Virus record (IMG/VR): IMGVR_UViG_3300037054_000174
Span: 1 to 28,627 of that record
Direction: 5' to 3' (one strand)
Origin: a virus
DNA length: 28,627 bases
The position numbers were made by a program, and so were the translations under genes. Positions 15,015-20,889 of the stretch are shown here, one piece after another (position 1 is the first letter of the stretch; every line of letters begins with the position of its first letter). The notes beneath the pieces are model-generated. The model searched no databases. It saw only the letters and a program-made list of their open reading frames with translations, and was not told the DNA's origin.

Positions 15015-15041
15015 GGCCTTCGCAGGGCCAATTCAAGGAGA
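15015..15041 (+). promoter_or_regulatory. TTCGCAG-loop leader hairpin 4 plus ribosome site
   Basis: Stem GGCC / GGCC (15015-15018, 15026-15029) around loop TTCGCAG. AAGGAGA (15035-15041) follows after 5 bases and serves the peptide gene at 15047. Confidence 0.7.
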
Positions 15042-15046
15042 CCATC

Positions 15047-15154
15047 ATGTTCTACACGTCACATCGCGCAGCCGTGCGCAATCTCGGACACGTTGTCGCG
15101 CTCGCGCTTGCGTTCTCAATCGTGTTTGCCATCACGCTCGATTTTCTCAAATGA
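15047..15154 (+). CDS. Single-helix membrane peptide
   Basis: 35 residues, too short for ordinary gene calling but with a consensus AAGGAGA leader and a TTCGCAG hairpin in front. A short basic N-terminus (HRAAVRN) is followed by one hydrophobic helix of about 18 residues (VVALALAFSIVFAITLDF), so it should insert in the inner membrane. Its stop overlaps the next ATG as ATGA. Possible roles include a toxin-like peptide, a superinfection or exclusion peptide, or a small regulator; none can be chosen from sequence. Confidence 0.65.
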   Translation: MFYTSHRAAVRNLGHVVALALAFSIVFAITLDFLK

Positions 15155-15345
15155 CCGCGCGTGAGATCGCGCTCGTTTCATTTTGGAGCGAGCGTCCGCT
15201 CGTGCGGCTCTACATCGAACGCACCGGGCGGCACACGTTTTCCCTCGTTCAACTCATCGCGTTTGCAGAGGCATTGCCGAAGCGAACGCTCAATCGGCTG
15301 AAAGGAGACCAACATGCGTTGTATCATGATCACGCTCAGCAATGA
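15151..15345 (+). CDS. Small unknown protein coupled to membrane peptide
   Basis: 64 residues. The ATG overlaps the preceding stop (ATGA), so translation is likely coupled. The sequence (MTAREIALVSFWSERPLVRLYIERTG, LVQLIAFAEALPKRTLNRLKG) is predicted mixed and basic, with codon third positions rich in G and C as in neighbouring genes. The last 11 codons overlap the next gene, whose ribosome site lies inside this frame. I recognise no family. Confidence 0.5.
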   Translation: MTAREIALVSFWSERPLVRLYIERTGRHTFSLVQLIAFAEALPKRTLNRLKGDQHALYHDHAQQ

Positions 15346-15487
15346 AGCTGGCGAATTGGATAATCGGACTGTTGAGGCCACCGACACCGACGAAGGCGCA
15401 GAGATCGTTAGGGCCGCCGTCATCGCACTCGTCGATTCTACCGCCTATTTCCGACCCGGCGATCGCATTACCATTTCGGAAATCTGA
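15314..15487 (+). CDS. Small unknown protein, 57 residues
   Basis: ATG at 15314 with AAAGGAGACC 5 bases upstream, the same ribosome site used across this operon. It translates as an acidic protein opening MRCIMITLSNEAGELD and ending YFRPGDRITISEI, with a central helix (DEGAEIVRAAVIALVD). The pattern strand, helix, strand suggests a small alpha/beta fold. Good codon bias and the shared leader support it as real, although it is shorter than common gene-finder cut-offs. Function unknown. Confidence 0.65.
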   Translation: MRCIMITLSNEAGELDNRTVEATDTDEGAEIVRAAVIALVDSTAYFRPGDRITISEI

Positions 15488-15495
15488 AACGATGC

Positions 15496-15522
15496 GGGGC
15501 GAGCCTTCGCAGGGCTCGCCCC
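15496..15522 (+). promoter_or_regulatory. TTCGCAG-loop leader hairpin 5, longest stem
   Basis: A perfect 10-bp stem GGGGCGAGCC / GGCTCGCCCC (15496-15505, 15513-15522) around loop TTCGCAG, 8 bases after the preceding stop. It is followed by a ribosome-site copy with no gene (15539) and, 70 bases later, by the one used by the gene at 15606. Confidence 0.75.
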
Positions 15523-15538
15523 ATGTCCCCGCGCCGAC

Positions 15539-15592
15539 AAGGAGACCATCCAAAGCGGCGCGAAAACACGAGAACCCTACCAACATTCACTC
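15539..15592 (+). other. Vestigial leader: ribosome site without a gene
   Basis: AAGGAGACCATCC (15539-15551) matches the start region of leader 4 (AAGGAGACCATCATG) but the ATG is missing, and 47 bases later a second CAAGGAGACCA (15592-15602) precedes the gene at 15606. The simplest reading is that a short gene was deleted and left its leader, fusing two units. Confidence 0.45.
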
Positions 15593-15605
15593 AAGGAGAC
15601 CAGCC

Positions 15606-15905
15606 ATGCCTTTCGATCTCTATTTACACCACGGCCGGAAAACGATCGACGAAAGCCTCGACGATTGGGGACCAAACGGGCCGACACTGCACAACGTCAT
15701 TGGCATTCATCAAACCTATGGCGCCGGCCCCAACGTCTATTTCACCGACAAGCCGTCCGCAGACAAAGCGCACGCGCTCACGGCTTGGGAAGAATGGGAC
15801 GACAATGCGTTGACGATGAAATGGCAAGACGGCCTTGTCGTCGTCACGCAAGAAAGCACGACCATGCTCTACGGCGATTGGGGCTTGATCGCCCCATCAG
15901 CCTGA
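15606..15905 (+). CDS. Unknown acidic protein, 99 residues
   Basis: ATG at 15606 with AAGGAGA 6 bases upstream. The protein starts MPFDLYLHHGRKTIDESLDDWGPNGP, is rich in Trp and acidic residues (WEEWDD, MKWQDG, YGDWG) and appears to be a compact alpha/beta domain ending in strands (GLVVVTQESTTMLYG). I recognise no family. The composition resembles small plasmid-borne proteins found beside ardC. It sits between leaders 5 and 6. Confidence 0.65.
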   Translation: MPFDLYLHHGRKTIDESLDDWGPNGPTLHNVIGIHQTYGAGPNVYFTDKPSADKAHALTAWEEWDDNALTMKWQDGLVVVTQESTTMLYGDWGLIAPSA

Positions 15906-15914
15906 TCTTTTCAA

Positions 15915-15945
15915 GACCGTTCGCAGCGGTCACAACACAAGGAGA
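15915..15945 (+). promoter_or_regulatory. TTCGCAG-loop leader hairpin 6 plus ribosome site
   Basis: Stem GACCG / CGGTC (15915-15919, 15927-15931) around loop TTCGCAG. AAGGAGA (15939-15945) follows after 7 bases and serves the GTG-start gene at 15951. Confidence 0.75.
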
Positions 15946-15950
15946 CCAAT

Positions 15951-16208
15951 GTGACCCCACAACAATTCGATCTGTTCACGCCGCCCGTCATCGAACGCCG
16001 TGCGGAAATCCCCGCCGGTGCCGTGTTCATGTACGCGGGCCGCGCGCTGCGCGTCTATCGCGTCTTCGGCTCTGTCGCTGGCGACGTGGTGATCGTCGAA
16101 GAACTTGCCTCGTTCGGCAGGTCTCTCACCGGTCAATACGGCATCTGGAGTGTTGAAGCCGTGTCACGCGCTCTTGCTGGAAGGGAGATCGTATCATGGC
16201 GGGTATGA
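15951..16208 (+). CDS. Small protein with possible beta-clamp-binding motif
   Basis: 85 residues from a GTG 5 bases after AAGGAGA. The first residues read MTPQQFDLFTPP; QFDLF fits the bacterial sliding-clamp-binding consensus (QLxLF/QxDLF type). The rest (AGAVFMYAGRALRVYRVFGSVAGDVVIVEEL) looks like a small beta barrel. The stop overlaps the start of the second ParB-like gene by 13 bases, so the two are translated together. Clamp binding is inference from a five-residue motif. Confidence 0.65.
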   Translation: MTPQQFDLFTPPVIERRAEIPAGAVFMYAGRALRVYRVFGSVAGDVVIVEELASFGRSLTGQYGIWSVEAVSRALAGREIVSWRV

Positions 16209-17068
16209 TCCCACTCTCACTGATCACACGAAACCCGAAACAGCCGCGCGAGACGTTTCCGCAGGAACATATCGAACGGCTGGCGGCATCAATTCAGAAG
16301 CGCGGGTTGATCCAGCCGATCACGCTGCGAGCAATCAAACGCGGCAAATTCCGCTTCGAAATTGTCGCGGGCGAATGCCGTTTCCGCGCGCATCAATATC
16401 TCGAGGCGAAAACCATTCGCGCCGAGATCGTCAAGGTCGATGACGCGGAAATGCAATTGCGCGCTATCGTCGAAAATCTGCAGCGCCAGGACATGAACCC
16501 GATCGAGGAAGCCATGGCGTTTCAGGCGTTGCTCGATCAGGGCTATTCGATCAATCGCGTGGTTGACGAGCTCGGGCTCAAAAGTAGTGCCATCGTCACG
16601 CAACGTCTGACGCTGCTCAATCTCGCGGCTGACATTCAAAAGCTCGTCGCAAGCGGCAATCTCCCCGTAACGATGGCGTGGGGTATCGCGCAGGTCTCGA
16701 AGGAACGGCAATCGCAACTGGTGCGCGACATATCGTCGGGCAAATTGCGTACTGCCGAACAGGTCAAACACGCCGGCATCGCCTTGCGTGAGGCGGAAGA
16801 TCAGTTCGACGCCTTTGCGTCTGCACCAAAGGCGTCAACGAAAGACCTGGCCGCATTGTCGCGGCTTGAAGCCAAGATCATATCGATCGTCGATATGGTC
16901 GCCGCCGGATTTCAGAACGGCGAATGTATCGCGGCGCAACGCGTCTCGTCAGATCGTGTGAAGAAAATGGCGGACCAACTTGTGCTTATCCGCAAGCATG
17001 TGCTGCAGATGGAGCATGATCTGCGGCGCGTGGCGACTCAAACCGAAATTCGTTTCGAGGCCGCGTAG
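16196..17068 (+). CDS. ParB/Spo0J-like protein, second copy
   Basis: 290 residues, close to chromosomal or plasmid ParB length. The N-terminal domain has IPLSLITRNPKQPRETF, LAASIQKRGLIQPITLRAI, FEIVAGECRFRAHQYLE (GECRFRA, the CTP-binding box) and IVENLQRQDMNPIEEAMAFQALL. The HTH region is YSINRVVDELGLKSSAIVTQRLTLLNL, and SGNLPVTMAWGIAQVSKERQ follows. The C-terminal helical part (about 215-290) replaces the usual short dimer domain. It is much closer to canonical ParB than the protein encoded at 13015. There is no adjacent parA; the only ParA-like gene in the window is in the head operon. It could load on phage DNA for partition or act as a transcription regulator. Confidence 0.88.
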   Translation: MAGMIPLSLITRNPKQPRETFPQEHIERLAASIQKRGLIQPITLRAIKRGKFRFEIVAGECRFRAHQYLEAKTIRAEIVKVDDAEMQLRAIVENLQRQDMNPIEEAMAFQALLDQGYSINRVVDELGLKSSAIVTQRLTLLNLAADIQKLVASGNLPVTMAWGIAQVSKERQSQLVRDISSGKLRTAEQVKHAGIALREAEDQFDAFASAPKASTKDLAALSRLEAKIISIVDMVAAGFQNGECIAAQRVSSDRVKKMADQLVLIRKHVLQMEHDLRRVATQTEIRFEAA

Positions 17069-17099
17069 CATTGGCCTCCCCCTACAGGAGCGACCCGTC

Positions 17100-17471
17100 A
17101 TGAACGCCGTTCAACTTCGCAAACCTGCCCTGACAGTGCGACAGCCCTATGCCTCGCTGATCATCGCAGGTCTCAAGCCCATCGAGAACCGTACATGGGC
17201 CACGACCTATCGCGGCCCATTGTTGATTCACGCTGCGGTCAAACTGCACGATCATTCCGTCGTTGAGATCGAACGACGCTATGGCGTGAAAATCGATTCC
17301 GTCGCGCTGCAGTTCGGCGGCATCATCGGTCGCGTCGAGCTCGTCGACGTGGTGACGTCTCATTCGTCGCGTTGGTTCACCGGGCCATTCGGCTGGGTGT
17401 TGACATCGCCCGTTTGGTTGCCATTCCGTTCGATGCGCGGCGCGCAAACGTTGTTCGAGGCCGGTCAATAA
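17100..17471 (+). CDS. ASCH-domain protein
   Basis: 123 residues; AGGAG lies about 9 bases before the ATG. The opening KPALTVRQPYASLIIAGLKPIENRTW and YRGPLLIHAAVK are the diagnostic ASCH motifs (QPYxxLIxxGxKxxExR, RGPLLIH), and the pattern IIGRVELVDVV plus WVL completes the barrel. ASCH domains relate to PUA and EVE domains and are proposed to bind RNA or modified bases; one family member hydrolyses N4-acetylcytidine. It is last in the rightward operon and its stop overlaps the convergent gene by 7 bases. In a phage with predicted base modification it might read or edit a modified base, which is inference. Confidence 0.9.
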   Translation: MNAVQLRKPALTVRQPYASLIIAGLKPIENRTWATTYRGPLLIHAAVKLHDHSVVEIERRYGVKIDSVALQFGGIIGRVELVDVVTSHSSRWFTGPFGWVLTSPVWLPFRSMRGAQTLFEAGQ

Positions 17472-17743
17472 TCGAGCGAAAGTCCTACACCGACGACATC
17501 ACGGCCCCGCATGTTTCGCGGGGCCGTTTTTGTTTGTGCGCGGGCAATCGCCGCGGCCTGGGCGAGATCGACCGAGGGAAATTCCCCGATCCGAACGCCG
17601 CCAATCGAGGCCTGATATTCCAAGCCGATCTTCCCGAACGCGCAATGCGAACGCACTGTCTGCCGCACGAGCAATCGCCGGCCGGCGCAATCGGCATAAA
17701 ACGACGCGCGGCATGCTTCGATTTTTGTCCACGAGATCGTCAT
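17465..17743 (-). CDS. Small unknown protein coupled to ABC-GNAT gene
   Basis: 92 residues. The ATG overlaps the stop of the ABC-GNAT gene (ATGA), a strong sign of coupled translation. The sequence starts MTISWTKIEACRASFYADCAGRRLLVRQT and has a GKIGLEYQASIGGVRIGEF beta-rich middle and an AQAAAIARAQTK helix. I recognise no family. Its 3' part carries the rightward terminator hairpin (17501-17527) in antisense, and its end overlaps the ASCH gene, so the tail may be constrained by RNA structure. It may be an accessory factor of the predicted base-modification enzyme. Confidence 0.65.
   Translation of the reverse strand: MTISWTKIEACRASFYADCAGRRLLVRQTVRSHCAFGKIGLEYQASIGGVRIGEFPSVDLAQAAAIARAQTKTAPRNMRGRDVVGVGLSLDY
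17501..17531 (+). terminator. Strong rho-independent terminator of rightward operon
   Basis: Perfect 10-bp stem ACGGCCCCGC / GCGGGGCCGT with a 7-base loop, followed by TTTTTGTTTG. It ends the rightward operon 30 bases after the ASCH gene and lies inside the coding region of the opposing 92-residue gene. Confidence 0.9.
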
Positions 17744-18906
17744 GCTGCGACCTTGTCGTCGCCAGTGATCAAAGCATTACCACCCGCGCGCGCGATGGCG
17801 TCGCCGCGATATTCAAACACCGCACAGGGCCGCGATCCCATATTCCATTTCTTCCCGTCGTGTTCGCCGTCTTGCGTCCGGTTGGCGTTTTTCAGGCCGG
17901 ACGTTTCACCGAGCGACGGCGAGAACACCCCGGGTTTCTTTTTCAGAACCCATCGCGGCGACCGATCAAACGACCGCACGAGCGAGGGATGCGCGGGATA
18001 AGTCCGGAGTCGTTTGCCGGCCGATTTGTAGGCGGCGCCGAGCGTATCGGACAGGATCATCGCGAGGCCTAGGCCCTGATAGTCGGGCAGCGTCACCAGC
18101 CGCGAAATTCCCTTCACGTCATCGACCTTGGGATGCGGTCTGTGCAATACGCCGGCGAACGACGCCGGATAGCCCTCGACGAACATCACGAAACACGCCG
18201 CCGATTTGTGCAGCTCATTCGTCAGATAATGAAACGGCGCGAATAGTTTCCACGCCGCATGATCGACTCGCGCAATCTCGACATGGAGATCGGGTCGTCG
18301 TCGAAGTGACCTCCATTGGAAAGTCATCGTTGCAGGCTCCAGCATCCAATCGGGCTGGAGCCATTCGACCACGTCGTAGTGACAGGTCACAGCAACGAAT
18401 TTCTTTCCGCTTTTGCGAACGTGTTTCTGAACCGCCTGACAACCGATATGGGCGACCTGCCGATCGACGACAGACGTGAATTCGTCGACCATGATCAGAT
18501 CATCGGCCTCGAGGAGCGCGCGGGCCAACTCGACGCGAAATTTCTCACCCGTCGACAGAACACCGAACGGCTTCATCCAACTTGGAATCGTATTAAACCC
18601 GACAGCCGAACAAATCTCCGCGATCTGCGCGATGGTGTATTTCTTATCGAAATCATCGATGACCGATTTGGCGGACCAAGTGAATTTCTTTTCGGCGCCG
18701 AACAATTGCCGCGACACCGAGGACTTGCCAGCGCCGGATGGCCCGACGATCAATCCCAAATTCCAATCGCGTTCATCGATCGGCAAATCGCCTTTCCAGT
18801 GATGCGAGAGTTTTTCCTGCGCGGGCACGTCGAACATACCGGACAGCTGCTTGACGCGCGGCGTGCGGTCCAGTGCCGTCTCGACTATGAAATCAACGCT
18901 TCGCAC
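17740..18906 (-). CDS. ABC ATPase fused to Mom-like GNAT domain (COG2401-like)
   Basis: 388 residues from a GTG at 18906 (AAGGG upstream); the open frame reaches 19131 but that part overlaps another gene and is Arg-rich noise. The ABC half has GPSGAGKS (Walker A, 55-62), an LSTGE signature (117-121), LIMVDEF (Walker B, 137-143) and the H-loop His176 (VTCHYD). The C-terminal half (about 215-325) has WKLFAPFHYLTNEL, SRLVTLPDYQGLGLA (acyl-CoA loop of GNAT enzymes) and SPRWVLKK, a pattern shared with the Mom family. Mu Mom converts adenine to a carbamoylmethyl form, which blocks restriction. ABC-GNAT fusions of this kind are known but uncharacterised. Neighbours are a broken ParB-tail-like gene and a coupled small gene. 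Confidence 0.85.
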   Translation of the reverse strand: MRSVDFIVETALDRTPRVKQLSGMFDVPAQEKLSHHWKGDLPIDERDWNLGLIVGPSGAGKSSVSRQLFGAEKKFTWSAKSVIDDFDKKYTIAQIAEICSAVGFNTIPSWMKPFGVLSTGEKFRVELARALLEADDLIMVDEFTSVVDRQVAHIGCQAVQKHVRKSGKKFVAVTCHYDVVEWLQPDWMLEPATMTFQWRSLRRRPDLHVEIARVDHAAWKLFAPFHYLTNELHKSAACFVMFVEGYPASFAGVLHRPHPKVDDVKGISRLVTLPDYQGLGLAMILSDTLGAAYKSAGKRLRTYPAHPSLVRSFDRSPRWVLKKKPGVFSPSLGETSGLKNANRTQDGEHDGKKWNMGSRPCAVFEYRGDAIARAGGNALITGDDKVAA

Positions 18907-19191
18907 TTGAGCCCTTCCTTTTCCAATTTTTCCAGAAGCTCGCCCTGATGCGTTTCGTCTGAACAGCGCACCACGATTGAATACGAGAGACCGCCCAATT
19001 GCGGCCCCGCATCGTCCTCGTCGCCTTCGTCGTCGCCGGGCAGAAACTTGATCAATTCCTCTTCCGAGAAACCGAGGCTCGCGAGATCGCCGCCGGCGAT
19101 GGCCCATGTCTCGATCTGATGCGCGGGCCATTTCGCCTTCGCATCATCGGCCTTGGCCTTCGGAAGATCGCCCCCCCCCCTTTCGGCCCAT
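18885..19191 (-). pseudogene. ParB-tail-like small gene, frame broken at a ten-G run
   Basis: From an ATG at 19191 (G-rich ribosome site just upstream) the frame reads MGRKGGG and then hits a ten-base G run on the minus strand (plus 19171-19180). In the present frame it stops after about 15 codons. Removing one G gives an open frame of about 101 codons to a TAG at 18885: DLPKAKADDAKAKWPAHQIETW, DLASLGFSEEELIKFL, an acidic linker and LSYSIVVRCSDETHQGELLEKLEKEG. The last pieces resemble the C-terminus of long phage ParB-like proteins, while the N-terminal nuclease domain is absent. The gene overlaps the ABC-GNAT start by 22 bases. It may be a pseudogene, a phase-variable gene, a frameshifted gene or a sequencing error. 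Confidence 0.6.
19171..19180 (-). repeat. Ten-base G homopolymer near a start codon
   Basis: The run reads C10 on the plus strand and G10 on the minus strand, 10 codons or less downstream of the ATG at 19191. Runs this long are prone to slipped-strand length change, and a loss of one base (or gain of two) would restore the reading frame of the gene it interrupts. Confidence 0.8.
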
Positions 19192-19472
19192 GAGTCCCCC
19201 CTACCCGATACAACCCAAACAAAACACGCCAGGAGTCACAGGGAAGCCCGCTGGCGGCCTGCTCTGGAGGGGATTCACGTCAGATCAGAGAACCGAGGGA
19301 AACGCGTCAGCGAGTCTAAGGATTCCGGCAAGCGCTATGCGCGAAATGCCGTCAAAACCTATGCAAGATGCTGAGTCCCCCTAGAGCAATTCGAGCCTGC
19401 ACATAGCGCACACTCGCGCGTGCCCCGTGAGCGACATCTCTTGGGGAAGGACCCCCCACGATTCCACGCGTC
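19192..19472. other. Intergenic leader upstream of the ABC-GNAT cluster
   Basis: 281 bases with no gene I can support on either strand. It contains a direct repeat TGAGTCCCCCCTA (19191-19203) and TGAGTCCCCCTA (19372-19383), about 180 bases apart. It probably carries the promoter or leader RNA of the leftward cluster, but I find no clear promoter boxes. Confidence 0.4.
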
Positions 19473-20063
19473 TCAACGCGTGCTCATCGCCTTCGCCATC
19501 GCAGCCGGAAACGAGGTGCGCACCTCGTTGGTCATCGCCTCGCGAAAGTCAGCTTCGAATGGCACGTCGGCGGGCTGTTGTGCCGTCGGCGTCAATCCGA
19601 ACTTGAGATGCAGGCGACCACCCAAGCCAACGAAGATACCGCGCGCGGTGATACGCAGCGCACGCTTGGGGGTGGAGGCTATGATGGCCGCTGGTCGTTC
19701 GCTCTTGCGCACGCCGCTCGACGTGCGTGTCACGGATCCTTGTGGCGGAATGGCAAGCCTGCGTCTGCCTGTCTTCGTGCCGCCATCGGCATGAAGTTTT
19801 AGGTGGGCGCGGCCGAGATCATCGAATATCTCAACGCGCAGGCTGTGCTTGGTGGCGAACAGCGTGCGGAGTGCGCGACCGATGAAGCCTGCATTGCGTT
19901 GCTTTACATGCTGCGGCCAGGTGTTTTGCACGAGAACCTGCCGCGTGTTCTTGACGGCATCGTTCATGGCCAACGACAACGCATACGGCACCTGATCCAT
20001 TGCGCCGCCGAGCGCCTTAGCCTGACGCTCCATGTCCACCATGTTGAAATTCAATTCAAACAT
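19473..20063 (-). CDS. Putative minor tail/neck protein (gpZ or HK97 gp10 type)
   Basis: 196 residues. The opening (VDMERQAKALGGAMDQVPYALSLAMNDAVKNTRQVLVQNTWPQHVKQRNAGFIGRAL) follows the helical, basic pattern of lambda gpZ-like tail-completion proteins (an A-rich AMN helix, then a basic arm). The middle is basic and proline-rich, and the end (FREAMTNEVRTSFPAAMAKAM) is helical. The family call is weak. Its position is odd: it is separated from the head operon by the whole rightward island and lies between the NusG-like gene's terminator and the ABC-GNAT cluster. It may be a displaced structural gene. Confidence 0.6.
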   Translation of the reverse strand: MFELNFNMVDMERQAKALGGAMDQVPYALSLAMNDAVKNTRQVLVQNTWPQHVKQRNAGFIGRALRTLFATKHSLRVEIFDDLGRAHLKLHADGGTKTGRRRLAIPPQGSVTRTSSGVRKSERPAAIIASTPKRALRITARGIFVGLGGRLHLKFGLTPTAQQPADVPFEADFREAMTNEVRTSFPAAMAKAMSTR

Positions 20064-20190
20064 CGTGTGAGCCGATCAGGAAAAGTGGCCGTTCACCGAT
20101 CCATGGCAAACGGCCCAAGTTCAATGTTTGGGAGGAAACGCCCGAGGAGGGCAACGATAGCTCTCGCTACCGCATATCCTATGACGCAAA

Positions 20191-20216
20191 AGCCCGGCAC
20201 AATGGCCGGGCTATTT
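20191..20216 (-). terminator. Bidirectional terminator after NusG-like gene
   Basis: Perfect 8-bp stem AGCCCGGC / GCCGGGCT (20191-20198, 20205-20212) with a 6-base loop. On the minus strand the stem is followed by TTTTGCG; on the plus strand by ATTTTCTC. It lies in a 264-base gene-free gap (20064-20327) in which I see nothing else. Confidence 0.75.
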
Positions 20217-20327
20217 TCTCTAGCATCCGCAGAAGCATGGAGTCGGTTTTTGCCGATCCTCGCTCTATGTGACGGGGCTTATCGCCTTGGTCCGTCGGAG
20301 CTGCGTCGTCGGTCTTCTTGCTTCGAC

Positions 20328-20882
20328 CTATGCCGCGACTACCTGAGCTTGATCCAAGGTCGTCTTGACCTCACAGCCCAACAGATTGTGTAAGACCACG
20401 ATTCGATCTCGACTTGCAAGCCTGTCGAATCTTGCAGCGAAGCCGACAAACTTTCCATCGACGATTCTGAGCATGGCGCCGGGCTTAAAGGTAATACGTT
20501 TCTTGGGTTCTGGCGGCATTGCGAAGCGTTCGTGCATTTCCTGTTGAAAGATCGCCTGCACGACGCTGTCTCGTAATGTCGCCCATCGCCCATTGCTGCC
20601 TGTGGCTTCGAGAACACGCATGACGCAGGGCAGATTCGGTATCAGATCGCGCTTGCCGTCCATCGGATCTCCGACAAATAGGTAGTTGCGAAACATGGGT
20701 TCTAATACCGCAGCGGTCTTCCCTCGAGCTCGTCGTTGAATAGCTCTGACGATCGGCACATAGGCGTCCATGCCGCGACCGATAATCCAGTGCATCGCGT
20801 CAAATTCCTTTCGTGGGTGACTGGCAACGATAAACCAGCGTGTTGGGCGGTCATTCCGAGCTTCCTGCATCGTTGCGAGCAT
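20328..20882 (-). CDS. NusG-like transcription antitermination factor
   Basis: 184 residues from the ATG at 20882, 7 bases after the preceding stop; an earlier ATG at 20921 overlaps the upstream gene and would add 13 residues. The NGN domain is RWFIVASHPRKEFDAMHWIIGRGMDAYVP, with EPMFRNYLFVGDP as the RNAP-binding core strand, and the C-terminal KOW domain is FKPGAMLRIVDGKFVGFAARFDRLASRDRIVVLH. Phage- and operon-borne NusG paralogs (RfaH, LoaP types) act on specific operons. It is the last gene of the early operon and is followed directly by a terminator, so it probably lets polymerase read into the ABC-GNAT cluster or the late operon. Confidence 0.88.
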   Translation of the reverse strand: MLATMQEARNDRPTRWFIVASHPRKEFDAMHWIIGRGMDAYVPIVRAIQRRARGKTAAVLEPMFRNYLFVGDPMDGKRDLIPNLPCVMRVLEATGSNGRWATLRDSVVQAIFQQEMHERFAMPPEPKKRITFKPGAMLRIVDGKFVGFAARFDRLASRDRIVVLHNLLGCEVKTTLDQAQVVAA

Positions 20883-20889
20883 GTGGTTT

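Noticed and set aside
15523-15813. 96-codon open frame on the plus strand
   Set aside because: It starts inside hairpin-leader sequence and reads through the ribosome sites and the real gene at 15606 in another frame; its composition is Arg/Thr-rich noise.
19106-19384. 92-codon open frame on the plus strand across the C10 run
   Set aside because: No ribosome site, no recognised motif, antisense to the ParB-tail-like gene, proline-rich because of the C run.
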